From Prescottella equi (lineage in GTDB: Bacteria > Actinomycetota > Actinomycetes > Mycobacteriales > Mycobacteriaceae), in NCBI RefSeq assembly GCF_020171745.1, contig NZ_JAIVAH010000005.1:124001-188000 (forward strand): a stretch of 64,000 nt of DNA. Reading direction: 5' to 3'. Made by a program: the position numbers and the translations under genes. Shown here in pieces: positions 18,088-26,277 of this stretch; within the stretch, counting starts at the first letter, position 1; each line of letters begins with the position of its first letter. The notes beneath the pieces are model-generated. The model did not search any database. It was not told where the DNA came from and worked only from the letters and a program-made list of their open reading frames with translations.

Positions 18088-18417
18088 CTACGCGGCCGAC
18101 GCCGCACCCAACTCGATCGCCAGCACCCCGGCGATGATGAGCGCGATACCGAGCCCCATCCGCGGAGTGAGCGGGTCACGGAAGATGACGCGACCCAGGA
18201 TCGCGGTCAACGCGACGCCGCACGCCACCCAGATGCCGTACACGACGCCGACCGCCATCCCCCGATCGAGTACGACGGCGATGAGACCGAAGGCGGCGAC
18301 GTAGGCAACGGCCGTCGGCAACAGCCACCACCGACGTCGGCCACCGTCGGAAGCCTTGAGGCACAACGTTCCCGCGACCTCGACGACGATCGCCGCAACG
18401 AGCAGAATCCAGGTCAC
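18088..18417 (-). CDS. Small multidrug resistance (SMR) protein, second of a pair
   Basis: 109-residue four-helix SMR transporter subunit. The membrane-embedded glutamate is visible in AIVVEVAGTLCLKAS, and the conserved GVVYGIWVACGVALTAI segment follows. The GTG start overlaps the stop of the first SMR gene (GTGA), which is typical of obligate heterodimeric pairs such as EbrAB or YkkCD. Likely an exporter of cationic compounds (quaternary ammonium, dyes or polyamine-like cations). No guanidine riboswitch precedes this pair, in contrast to the SMR gene at 42343. It ends the five-gene leftward operon. Confidence 0.88.
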   Translation of the reverse strand: MTWILLVAAIVVEVAGTLCLKASDGGRRRWWLLPTAVAYVAAFGLIAVVLDRGMAVGVVYGIWVACGVALTAILGRVIFRDPLTPRMGLGIALIIAGVLAIELGAASAA

Positions 18418-18779
18418 TGCACCGGCTCCCGAAGCTCCGAATCGCCGGCGGCGCGCGCCTCTTCGGCCGCCTGCGCGCCCAGCTCGACGACCAGAACCCC
18501 CGCGATGACGAGGACGATCCCGAATCCCATGAGGCCGGTCAGCGCGTCCCCGAAGATGACCGCGGCCGCCACCGCCGTGATCGTGATTCCGCAGGCGCCC
18601 CAGATTCCGTACGCGACCCCGACTGCCATGCGCCTCAAAACCGCGGACAGGAACCCGAACGACGCGACGTAACCCGTCACCACCAGCGCGTACCACGCGG
18701 GATGGTCGGTAGCCGCACGCAGCGACAACGTCGCAACGACCTCACAGACGATCGCACCCGCCAGCAGCCACCACTTCAT
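18414..18779 (-). CDS. Small multidrug resistance (SMR) protein, first of a pair
   Basis: 121-residue SMR subunit with the key glutamate in AIVCEVVATLSLRA, the helix-3 segment GVAYGIWGACGITITA and a short charged C-terminal tail. The ATG at 18779 is preceded by a GGTGGGG stretch. It lies 16 bp after the PLP-dependent deaminase-like gene and overlaps the second SMR gene by 4 bp, so the two proteins are presumably made in equal amounts and pair in opposite orientations in the membrane. Confidence 0.88.
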   Translation of the reverse strand: MKWWLLAGAIVCEVVATLSLRAATDHPAWYALVVTGYVASFGFLSAVLRRMAVGVAYGIWGACGITITAVAAAVIFGDALTGLMGFGIVLVIAGVLVVELGAQAAEEARAAGDSELREPVQ

Positions 18780-18795
18780 GGCCCCACCGTATCGG

Positions 18796-19812
18796 TCAGT
18801 CCGAACGCGGACCGAAGGTGTCGAGCATGACAATCGGCCCGTCCCCGTCAGGGCTGTGCGCATCGATCTCGAGCAGCCCGGCGAATGCCTTTGCGGTGTA
18901 GACGGGATCGAGCGGCATGCCGAACTCGTGACCGACGCGCTGCGCGGCCCGTCCCTCGGCGGTGGCGTATCCGTATCCTGGGCCGAGGTATTCGCGCGTC
19001 ACGGTCAGCGGAGCCGACCGTAGGTCGACGTCACCGAGGTCGGCGCCACGTTGCCGCAGCAGCGATTCGGCCCTCCCTGCCAGATCGCGGATCTCGCGCT
19101 CGCCCAGCGGCAGGGTGTCGTTGACGACGACCGCGACGACCCCGGTGCGCAGCCCGGCGAGCCGCAGTCCCAGAAGCAGTCCCGCGACGGTGCCACCGGA
19201 TCCGACCGGGGCGACGATGTGTGCCGGTTCGGGGATCTCCCCCGCCTCGACCTGTGCGGCCAGTTCCAGCGCGGCCTCGACGTAGCCGAGCGCACCGAGC
19301 GGCGAGGACCCGCCCGGCGGCAGGTAGTACGGCAACCGACCGCCCTTCATGTGCCGGAGCATGAGCCACGGCGCGCACGCGAACGTGCGGACCTTGGTCC
19401 GGGTGAAGTGCAGGACGGCACCGGAACGCTGCAACCGGGCGAGCTGTGCGCGAACGTGGTCGTCGACCGGCTGGTCGATCAGCGCGAGCGCGGTGTCGAT
19501 CCCGAACTGCTTGGCGTACAACGCGGTCGCCAGGCCCCAGTTGGTTCCGAGCCCGCCGACGGTGATGATGCGCTTCGACTTGCGCGCGAGGACGTCGGGG
19601 ATGATCCACTCGAGTTTGCGAACCTTGTTGCCGCCCCAGCCACCGGAGCCGAAGCGGCTGTCGTCCTTGAGCCAGATCCTGCCCCGCGTACCGAGGCCGT
19701 CCAGCTTGCGCACCGGTGTCGGAGACGCCCCCAGGCGCACATGCGGAAGTGATTCCGCCAGTTCGGGAAAACGCTGGTGCAGGTAAGGCGAGGCCGTCGT
19801 CACGTCAGGCAT
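18796..19812 (-). CDS. PLP-dependent ACC deaminase/D-cysteine desulfhydrase family protein
   Basis: 338-residue fold-type II PLP enzyme. The Schiff-base lysine lies in GGNKVRKLEW, matching the GGNKxRKLE signature of 1-aminocyclopropane-1-carboxylate deaminase and D-cysteine desulfhydrase. The PLP-phosphate loop is the glycine-rich VGSGGTVAG. It may degrade a D-amino acid or cyclopropane amino acid to a 2-oxo acid and ammonia; the two activities cannot be told apart by eye. The ATG at 19812 lies 8 bp inside the 3' end of the HIT gene; a GTG at 19803 is an alternative. Its position between a HIT gene and an SMR pair in one operon is unusual. Confidence 0.85.
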   Translation of the reverse strand: MPDVTTASPYLHQRFPELAESLPHVRLGASPTPVRKLDGLGTRGRIWLKDDSRFGSGGWGGNKVRKLEWIIPDVLARKSKRIITVGGLGTNWGLATALYAKQFGIDTALALIDQPVDDHVRAQLARLQRSGAVLHFTRTKVRTFACAPWLMLRHMKGGRLPYYLPPGGSSPLGALGYVEAALELAAQVEAGEIPEPAHIVAPVGSGGTVAGLLLGLRLAGLRTGVVAVVVNDTLPLGEREIRDLAGRAESLLRQRGADLGDVDLRSAPLTVTREYLGPGYGYATAEGRAAQRVGHEFGMPLDPVYTAKAFAGLLEIDAHSPDGDGPIVMLDTFGPRSD

Positions 19813-20233
19813 CGGCAGCGCCCAGTCGACCGCGGATCGATCCCGCGAGATAGTCGAGGTCCGGTCGCGGCGGCACGGTCGGGCGCCCGCGCAGGCCGAA
19901 CCCGTCACCCGCCGTCCGGGGAACGACGTGAAGATGCACGTGGAACACCTCCTGACCAGCCACCACTCCGTCAGCGAGGAAAAAGTTCACTCCCTCTGCA
20001 CCCACCGTACTTCCCCGCAGTGCAGCGGCGATCCGTTGCCCCACACGGAACAGGCGCGCCCCGTCCTCCGGATCCAACTCGGCGAGGTCCGCGGCGTGCA
20101 CCCTGGGCACCACCAGCAGGTGGCCCGGCGTGAAGGGACGAATGTCCATGAACGCGATGGTGTGCTCGTCCTCGTATACGAGGCTCGATTCCGCCTTGCC
20201 GGCGACGATGGCGCAGAACACGCAGTGGCTCAT
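19805..20233 (-). CDS. HIT-family nucleotide hydrolase/transferase
   Basis: 142-residue histidine-triad protein with the catalytic HVHLHVVP and the N-terminal zinc-type cysteines CVFC of the Hint/HinT branch. Such proteins hydrolyse phosphoramidate or phosphate bonds of nucleotides such as AMP-NH2 or AMP-lysine. ATG 20233 lies 11 bp after the TetR stop; the frame is open further upstream but overlaps TetR. A second HIT protein of a different branch is at 39608. Confidence 0.9.
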   Translation of the reverse strand: MSHCVFCAIVAGKAESSLVYEDEHTIAFMDIRPFTPGHLLVVPRVHAADLAELDPEDGARLFRVGQRIAAALRGSTVGAEGVNFFLADGVVAGQEVFHVHLHVVPRTAGDGFGLRGRPTVPPRPDLDYLAGSIRGRLGAADA

Positions 20234-20244
20234 GCTCGTCGATG

Positions 20245-20796
20245 TTATGTGGCGAACGCCGGGGCGACGAAGCGCCGCACCATGTGTCGTTCCGTGTCGT
20301 CGTCGGCGCCCGGCCACGCCAGCAATGTGAGGACCATCCGGACGATCCACTTCCCCGCCGCATCGTCGGCCGCGACACCCGTGAGCGTGGTCGCGAACCG
20401 TGCCAGGTCCGGGGAAGACGCGAGATAGCCATCGGCCACCCCGGTGCGGGTGTGCGCGAACCAGTACGAGAGCGTCGCGTTCGCCCGGACCGCCGCCACC
20501 GACGTCAGGATCGCCTCCACGATCCGGTCGGCGCCGTTCAGGTGCGCCACCGCGCGGGCCACGTCTTCCGCGACCGACGCTGCGGCCGCGGACACCACCG
20601 CCGAGACGATCGCGGGCTTGCCACCGACGTAGCGGTAGAGCGTCGCCCGCGAGCACCCCGCGCGCTCGGCGATGTCGAGCGCACCGACCTGATCGAACCC
20701 GCGCTCGAGGAACAGTTCCGTCGCAGCGGCGGTGATACGCGCGACCGCGAGTTCCCGTCGACTCCCACCGGCGAGCCAGTCGTCCGTGCGCGCCAC
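20245..20796 (-). CDS. TetR/AcrR-family transcriptional regulator
   Basis: 183-residue regulator with the N-terminal HTH GALDIAERAGCSRATLYRYVGGK. It is the first gene of a tightly packed leftward operon TetR-HIT-PLP enzyme-SMR-SMR (gaps of 11, -8, 16 and -4 bp). It is divergent from the CYP144-like P450 gene across 239 bp. By common TetR practice it probably represses its own operon, sensing a cation exported by the SMR pair, and perhaps the P450 as well. The sequence does not identify the ligand. Confidence 0.85.
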   Translation of the reverse strand: MARTDDWLAGGSRRELAVARITAAATELFLERGFDQVGALDIAERAGCSRATLYRYVGGKPAIVSAVVSAAAASVAEDVARAVAHLNGADRIVEAILTSVAAVRANATLSYWFAHTRTGVADGYLASSPDLARFATTLTGVAADDAAGKWIVRMVLTLLAWPGADDDTERHMVRRFVAPAFAT

Positions 20797-21035
20797 GCCA
20801 CCCTCCGATCACCGATGCCCAGTCGTCTCATTGTGAGACAGATAGTCAGATTCGTCTACAACACGAAACCGTCACCATCTGCAGCAACACCGCCGACCGA
20901 ACAGGGCCTCGAGACACCCCGTTCACGCACGTCAAAAGTGTTTTCTCAGTTTACCGGCACCCCTTGACACCGGGTCGTCGCAGGCTGGACGGTGGCATCA
21001 CCGCAACACGTTTCACCGCCGAAGGGACGGCATCC

Positions 21036-22262
21036 GTGACCGCGACGCCACTGGACGGCCTCGACATCTTCGACCCCGTCCACCTCGACGACCCGTACCG
21101 GCTGTACGCGACGCTGCGCGAGCACGACCCCGTGTACCGGGTCCCCGGGACCGAGTTCCACCTGGTGTCGTCGTGGGATCTGGTGACCGAGGCGCTGGGC
21201 CGTCCCGAGGACTTCTCGTCGAACCTCACCGGGGTGATGGTGCAGCAGGCCGACGGCCCGCCCGTGACGTTCGACATGGACGGCGGCGGTCGCGCGGTCC
21301 ATGTGCTCGCCACCGCCGACGACCCCTCGCACGCCGTGCACCGCAAACTCGTTCTCGCGCAACTCGCCAAGCGGATCCGCACCCTCGGCCCGACGGTGCG
21401 GACGCTCATCGACGAACTCTGGGACGCGGAACTGCGCGCCGACGGCACCTTCGAGTGGGCGCGCGAGATGGCCGACGCACTGCCACTCGCTCTCGTCGCG
21501 AGCTTGATCGGGCTGCCGCAGAGCGACGTTCCGCAACTGCTGTCGTGGTCGTACGACAGCACCGAGATGCTCGGCGGGGTCGTGACCACGGACCGGCTCC
21601 CGACGTTGGTGTCCTCGGCGGCCGCGCTCACCGGCTATCTCTACACCGAATTCTCTGCCGCAAAGCAGGATCCGCAGACCGACCTGCTGAGCGTGCTGGC
21701 CCACGCCTGCAACGAGGGCAACCTCACCGACGACGTCGCCGTGCTCATCCTGGTGCAGTTGGTCGGCGCGGGCGGCGAGTCGACGGCCGGCCTGATCGCC
21801 AACGCGGCCCGGATCCTCGCGACGGATCCGGAACTGCAGGACCGGCTCCGGAACGACCCGCAGCTGATCGACGCCTTCCTCGACGAGGCGCTCCGGCTCG
21901 AGTCGCCGTTCCGCGGGCATCACCGGCACGTCGTCGCCGACACCACCCTCGGCGGCATCCCGCTGTCCGCCGGCAGCCACCTCCTGCTGCTGTGGGGCGC
22001 AGCGAACCGCGACCCGGCAGCATTCGCGGACCCGGACACCGTCCGTCTGGACCGACCGAACCTCAAGGGCCATCTGGCGTTCGGCAAGGGCATCCACTTC
22101 TGTGTCGGGTCGGCGCTGGCCCGGATGGAGGCGCTCGCGGCGCTGACGACTCTGCTCGAGCGGACCACGTCGTTCTCGATCGCCGACGACGGAGCCGAAT
22201 GGGTGCCGAGCCTCATGGTGCGTCGTCACGCATCTCTGCCGCTGCGGATGACCCTTCGATAG
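21036..22262 (+). CDS. Cytochrome P450, CYP144-like
   Basis: 408-residue bacterial P450. It has the I-helix motif GAGGESTAG (Ser/Thr in place of the common DT), ExxR as EALRLE and the heme loop FGKGIHFCVG. Long stretches such as GRPEDFSSN, VLATADDP.HAVHRKLVL and LLLLWGAANRDPA match my memory of M. tuberculosis CYP144A1, so I place it in that family. GTG 21036 with an upstream AAGGGA is chosen; a TTG at 20964 would extend the protein by 24 residues. CYP144 has no firmly known physiological substrate. A KstD-like flavoprotein follows 135 bp downstream. No ferredoxin gene is adjacent. Confidence 0.85.
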   Translation: MTATPLDGLDIFDPVHLDDPYRLYATLREHDPVYRVPGTEFHLVSSWDLVTEALGRPEDFSSNLTGVMVQQADGPPVTFDMDGGGRAVHVLATADDPSHAVHRKLVLAQLAKRIRTLGPTVRTLIDELWDAELRADGTFEWAREMADALPLALVASLIGLPQSDVPQLLSWSYDSTEMLGGVVTTDRLPTLVSSAAALTGYLYTEFSAAKQDPQTDLLSVLAHACNEGNLTDDVAVLILVQLVGAGGESTAGLIANAARILATDPELQDRLRNDPQLIDAFLDEALRLESPFRGHHRHVVADTTLGGIPLSAGSHLLLLWGAANRDPAAFADPDTVRLDRPNLKGHLAFGKGIHFCVGSALARMEALAALTTLLERTTSFSIADDGAEWVPSLMVRRHASLPLRMTLR

Positions 22263-22397
22263 CGCTACAGCCCAGGAGAATTGGAAACCCGTTTCGGCCC
22301 CGTTCCCGCTCACCGGAAAGGCACCTTCTCGGCCCGACATCGCGATCCTACTGTGACCGGCACCACAGTCATGTCAGTGTCACGACAGGAGAACCGG

Positions 22398-23876
22398 ATG
22401 AGCGCACGCGTACCCGTCACCCCGATCGACGCCGCGGAGATAGCCGCCTACGACCACGAGACCGATGTACTGGTCATCGGTTACGGCTGCGCCGGCGCGT
22501 CGGCCGCACTCGAGGCGAACGCCGCGGGCGCCGAGGTGGTTCTGCTCGAGCGGCAGAGCGGTGGCGGCGGATCGTCGGCGCTGTCCGGCGGCGAGATGTA
22601 CCTCGGCGGTGGCACCCCGATCCAGGAGGCGTGCGGCTTCACCGACACCGCCGAGGCGATGGAGAAGTTCCTCCTCGCCGCGCTCGGCCCGGACGCCGAT
22701 CAGGAGAAGGTGGGCCTCTACAGCCGCGAGAGCGTCGCGCACTACCAGTGGCTCGTCGACCACGGTGTGCCGTTCAAGCCGTCGCTGTGGGATTCCCCCA
22801 CCTGGGTGCCGCCCACCGACGACGGTCTGATGTGGATGGGCGAGAACTCCTATCCGTTCTACGAACTCGCCGAGCCGGCCCCGCGCGGGCACCGGGTCAC
22901 CTCCGACGGTTTCGGCGGCAAGGTGCTCATGGCAGTGCTGAGCGAGGCGGTCGACAAGACCGACATCGCGATCCATGCCGACACCACCGCGCTGCGCCTG
23001 ATCGTGGAGGAGGGCCGCGTCGTCGGCGTCGTCGCCCGGCACTTCAACGACACCGTCACCTACCGTGCCCGGCGCGGCGTGATCGTCACGACCGGGGGAT
23101 TCGCCGACAACAAGGAGATGCTCGCGCAGCACGCGCCCCAATTGGTGGGTCTGGGCGTCAACAGCGACGGCGGTGACGACGGCCGCGGCATCGTGATGGC
23201 GCAGGCCGTCGGCGCGGCGGTCAAGCACATGTCCGCCGGTCAGGTGGGCATCTCGCTGGTGCCGGGAATGATGGTGCGCGGCATGATCGTCAACAGCGTC
23301 GGCCAGCGGTTCATCAACGAGGACGTCTACCCCGGCCTGGTGGGCCAGGCGGCACTGTTCAAGCACAACCTGAAGGTGTGGGTGATCCTCGACGAGCAGG
23401 CGTACGAGGAGGTTCCGGTCGACGAACGGTGGGGCGTGCAGCCGCATTTCGTCGCCGAGACGCTCGAGGAGCTCGAGCGCGAGATCGGCATGCCCGAGGG
23501 CGCACTGCAGAACACGGTCGGCGAGTACAACCGCTTCGCCGAGCACGGCGAGGATCCCTACTTCCGCAAGTCGGCGCGCTGGCTGCGTCCGCTGCAGTCG
23601 CCGTTCGCGGCCATCGACGTCCAGCGTGGCATGGCGCCGCCGGAGTACGGCGACGGCGGAACCGGCGGTGGCGGCGCCGAGGTGTTCACCATCGGTGGCC
23701 TGCGCACCACCGTCGACGGCCGGGTCCTAGACCTCGACGGGGACGCGATCCCCGGCCTCTTCGCTGCCGGACGCGCGACGTCGGGTCTGCACTCGTGGGG
23801 CTACATCAGCGGCACCTCGCTCGGTGACGGCACCTTCTTCGGCCGTCGGGCCGGCGTCGCGGCCTCGGGCGAGTAG
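22398..23876 (+). CDS. FAD-binding dehydrogenase, fumarate reductase/3-ketosteroid dehydrogenase-like
   Basis: 492-residue flavoprotein. The N-terminal dinucleotide motif VLVIGYGCAGASAALEA is followed by a glycine-rich loop (SGGGGSSALSGGEMYLGG) and a C-terminal FAD segment (PGLFAAGRATSGLHSWGYISG). These define the FRD/SDH/KstD superfamily. The KstD subgroup dehydrogenates steroid ring A and others reduce enoates; which applies here is unclear. ATG 22398 has AGGAG upstream. The last 150 bp overlap the convergent ABC exporter gene, an extensive antisense overlap. Context with the P450 suggests oxidative metabolism of a hydrophobic compound. Confidence 0.82.
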   Translation: MSARVPVTPIDAAEIAAYDHETDVLVIGYGCAGASAALEANAAGAEVVLLERQSGGGGSSALSGGEMYLGGGTPIQEACGFTDTAEAMEKFLLAALGPDADQEKVGLYSRESVAHYQWLVDHGVPFKPSLWDSPTWVPPTDDGLMWMGENSYPFYELAEPAPRGHRVTSDGFGGKVLMAVLSEAVDKTDIAIHADTTALRLIVEEGRVVGVVARHFNDTVTYRARRGVIVTTGGFADNKEMLAQHAPQLVGLGVNSDGGDDGRGIVMAQAVGAAVKHMSAGQVGISLVPGMMVRGMIVNSVGQRFINEDVYPGLVGQAALFKHNLKVWVILDEQAYEEVPVDERWGVQPHFVAETLEELEREIGMPEGALQNTVGEYNRFAEHGEDPYFRKSARWLRPLQSPFAAIDVQRGMAPPEYGDGGTGGGGAEVFTIGGLRTTVDGRVLDLDGDAIPGLFAAGRATSGLHSWGYISGTSLGDGTFFGRRAGVAASGE

Positions 23877-25679
23877 CGACGCGTAGCGGCCGCCGAGCGC
23901 GCGCAACTCCTCGTGGGTGCCGCGCTCGGCGACCCGGCCGTGGTCGAGGACCGCGATCTGGTCGGCGTCCCGGATCGTCGAGAGCCGGTGCGCGATCGTG
24001 ATCGTGGTCCGGCCGCGGCTGACGACGTCGAGCGCGGCCTGCACGGCCCGCTCGGTCTCGTTGTCGAGCGCACTGGTGGCCTCGTCGAGCACCAGGATCC
24101 GCGGGTCCCGCAACAGGGTTCGGGCGATCGCGATGCGCTGCTTCTCACCGCCGGAGAACCGGTGCCCGCGCGCGCCGACGACGGTGTCGTAGCCGTCGGG
24201 CAGCGACGAGATCAGCTCGTGCACCTGCGAGGCCTTCGCCGCGGCCTCTATCTCGGTGTCCGACGCCTCCGGCCGGGCGTGCCGCAGGTTCTCCCGAATC
24301 GTCGCGTGCAGCAGGTACGTCTCCTGCGAGACGACACCGACCAGTTCGGACAACTCCGCGAGCCGGATATCGCGCAGGTCCACGCCGTCGATCGTCACCG
24401 CACCCGACGTCGGATCGTGCAGGCGCGCGACGAGCGACGCCAGAGTGGTCTTGCCGGAACCGGTTTCGCCGACCAGCGCAAGCGACGAACCCGCCGGCAC
24501 GTCGATCGTGACATCGGTGAGGGCGTCGCGGTCGGCATTCTCGTAGCGGAAGCCGACGCGCTCGAACCGCACCGCACCGTCGACCCTCTCCCGCGGCATC
24601 GGGACAGGCTTCTCCGGGTCGTCGATCTCCACCGGCAGGTCCAGGTACTGGAAGATCCGACTGAACAGCGCCAGCGAACTCGTCACGGACACACCGACGT
24701 CGAGCAGACCCATCAGCGGGCGGAACAACGTCGTCTGCAGTCCGGTGAACGCCACCAGGGTGCCGATCGTCATGCCGCCGGACGTCGCCGGCAGCCCCGC
24801 CGCGAGATACAGCAGCGCGGGGATCGCGGAGAAGATGATGCTCATCGTGGCCATCCGCCACCGCCCGGACAGCTGCGAGCGGACCTCGAGATCGACCAGG
24901 TGCGTCGACGTCTCGGAGAACCGCTCGGACAGTGCGGGCCCGGCGCCGAGCGTCTTGCCGAGTTGCACGCCACTGATCGACAGACTCTCCTCGATCTGAG
25001 TCTGCATGTCCGCCAGCGTCTTCTGCCGCTGCGCGGTGATCTCGCGCCGCATCAGCGCGACCCTGCGGGTGAGCCAGATGGCCGGCGGCAGCACGATCAG
25101 CGACAGCAGCGACAGCCGCCAGCTGAGCACCGCCATCGCGATCGCGGTACCGATCACCGTCGTCACGTTGGAGGCGATCGACGTCGCCGTGGACGTCACC
25201 ACGGTCTGCATGCCGCCGATGTCGTTGGTGAGCCGCGACTGGATCTCGCCGCCGCGGGTACGGGTGAAGAACCCCAGCGACTGCCGCTGCAGGTGCGTGA
25301 ACACCCGGGTGCGCAGGTTGTGCATGATCCGCTGCCCGACGGTCGTCGAGATCCACGTCTGCACCACCCCGAACACGGAACTGGCGACGGTGATCGCGAG
25401 CATCGCGACGACCGCCCACACCAGCAGGCTGACGTTCTGCTCCGGGATCGCGCGGTCGATGACCTCACGGACGAGGAACGGATTGGCCAACGAGATCGCC
25501 GACGACGCCACGATGAGCGCGACGACGACCGCGATCTGCCAGCGGTAGGGCGCAAACAGCGCGCCGATCCTACGCAGGCTGACGGGCGATTCCTCGAGCT
25601 GGGCACGGTCGGCGGGATCGACCTTGCGGGCACGCGTGGGACGACCACCGCCGGGTCCGCCGAATGGAGGGCTTGTCAT
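23727..25679 (-). CDS. ABC exporter, fused membrane and ATPase domains
   Basis: 650-residue half-transporter: an N-terminal six-helix membrane domain (residues about 40-320) and a C-terminal nucleotide-binding domain. Walker A is GETGSGKT, the signature is FSGGEKQR (E-K instead of the more common Q-Q) and Walker B is ILVLDEATSALD, with the H-loop in IAHRLSTI. It should dimerise to export lipids, drugs or peptides. It is divergent from a MarR regulator across 88 bp containing 16-bp-spaced repeats, so MarR control is likely. About 45 C-terminal residues beyond the usual end are encoded antisense to the flavoprotein gene. Confidence 0.9.
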   Translation of the reverse strand: MTSPPFGGPGGGRPTRARKVDPADRAQLEESPVSLRRIGALFAPYRWQIAVVVALIVASSAISLANPFLVREVIDRAIPEQNVSLLVWAVVAMLAITVASSVFGVVQTWISTTVGQRIMHNLRTRVFTHLQRQSLGFFTRTRGGEIQSRLTNDIGGMQTVVTSTATSIASNVTTVIGTAIAMAVLSWRLSLLSLIVLPPAIWLTRRVALMRREITAQRQKTLADMQTQIEESLSISGVQLGKTLGAGPALSERFSETSTHLVDLEVRSQLSGRWRMATMSIIFSAIPALLYLAAGLPATSGGMTIGTLVAFTGLQTTLFRPLMGLLDVGVSVTSSLALFSRIFQYLDLPVEIDDPEKPVPMPRERVDGAVRFERVGFRYENADRDALTDVTIDVPAGSSLALVGETGSGKTTLASLVARLHDPTSGAVTIDGVDLRDIRLAELSELVGVVSQETYLLHATIRENLRHARPEASDTEIEAAAKASQVHELISSLPDGYDTVVGARGHRFSGGEKQRIAIARTLLRDPRILVLDEATSALDNETERAVQAALDVVSRGRTTITIAHRLSTIRDADQIAVLDHGRVAERGTHEELRALGGRYASLLARGRDAGPTAEEGAVTERGAADVAPRVQTRRRASGSEEAGDRVPVEV

Positions 25680-25716
25680 TGCACCACCCCTCTCAGATGT
25701 CGGGGCAAGCCTTTAC

Positions 25717-25756
25717 TGAGGTTGCCTCAACATGAGGTAGCTGTCAAGTGAGGTAG
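25717..25756. promoter_or_regulatory. Tandem TGAGGT repeats with 16-bp period between ABC exporter and MarR gene
   Basis: TGAGGTTG at 25717, TGAGGTAG at 25733 and TGAGGTAG at 25749 recur at exactly 16-bp steps. The first copy is part of the perfect palindrome TGAGG-TTG-CCTCA (25717-25729). The block sits between divergent ABC and MarR genes, the classic place for a MarR operator controlling both. Confidence 0.6.
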
Positions 25757-25767
25757 GCTCCGTCACC

Positions 25768-26199
25768 ATGACGGACGTATCGGCCGAGCAGCTTCGCGAC
25801 CTCGTGATGTCCACGTCGCGGGGGCTGCGCCGACGCTGGTTCTCGGCCCTCGAACCGTGGGGGTTGTCGCCGCACGAGTTCCGCGCGCTGCGCGTCATCG
25901 ACCACGAGGCCGACGGCCGTCCCCGCCTCGGCGACGTCGCGAAGGCCCTGCGCATCGCGCCGCGCTCGGCCACCGAGGTCGTCGATCGGCTGCAGTCGCG
26001 TGACCTCGTCGAACGCGTCGCCGACGGCGCCGACCGCCGGGCGGTGTGCGTCCTGCTCACCGACGCCGGCCGCAAACTGCTCGACGAGATGTCCGCCGCC
26101 CGCGACGCCCAGGCCGCCGATTTCTTCGCCCCGCTCGACGCCCACGATCGCGCCGAGCTGAGCCGGATCCTCGACAAGCTGGCACCTGGTGACCACTGA
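25768..26199 (+). CDS. MarR-family transcriptional regulator
   Basis: 143-residue winged-helix regulator. The recognition region reads LGDVAKALRIAPRSATEVVDRLQSRDLVER, followed by the wing GADRRAVCVLLTDAG. It would sense a phenolic or hydrophobic effector and repress the divergent ABC exporter and itself through the 16-bp-spaced repeats upstream. No clear Shine-Dalgarno precedes the ATG, so a short-leader mRNA starting within the repeats is possible. Confidence 0.88.
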   Translation: MTDVSAEQLRDLVMSTSRGLRRRWFSALEPWGLSPHEFRALRVIDHEADGRPRLGDVAKALRIAPRSATEVVDRLQSRDLVERVADGADRRAVCVLLTDAGRKLLDEMSAARDAQAADFFAPLDAHDRAELSRILDKLAPGDH

Positions 26200-26277
26200 G
26201 CCGTCCCGGCCATCCGAAACTGGAGTTCAGGGCATAAGGCGTCCCGATACCCTTCCGGCACCGCGCCGCATCCTGGT

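Noticed and set aside
18780-18796. Guanidine riboswitch ahead of the SMR pair
   Set aside because: Only 16 bp separate the pair from the upstream gene and no ykkC-type blocks are present, so guanidine export is not supported for this pair.
23913-25751. A 612-codon plus-strand frame opposite the ABC exporter
   Set aside because: Histidine/arginine-rich mirror of the exporter gene, with no start signal and no domain.
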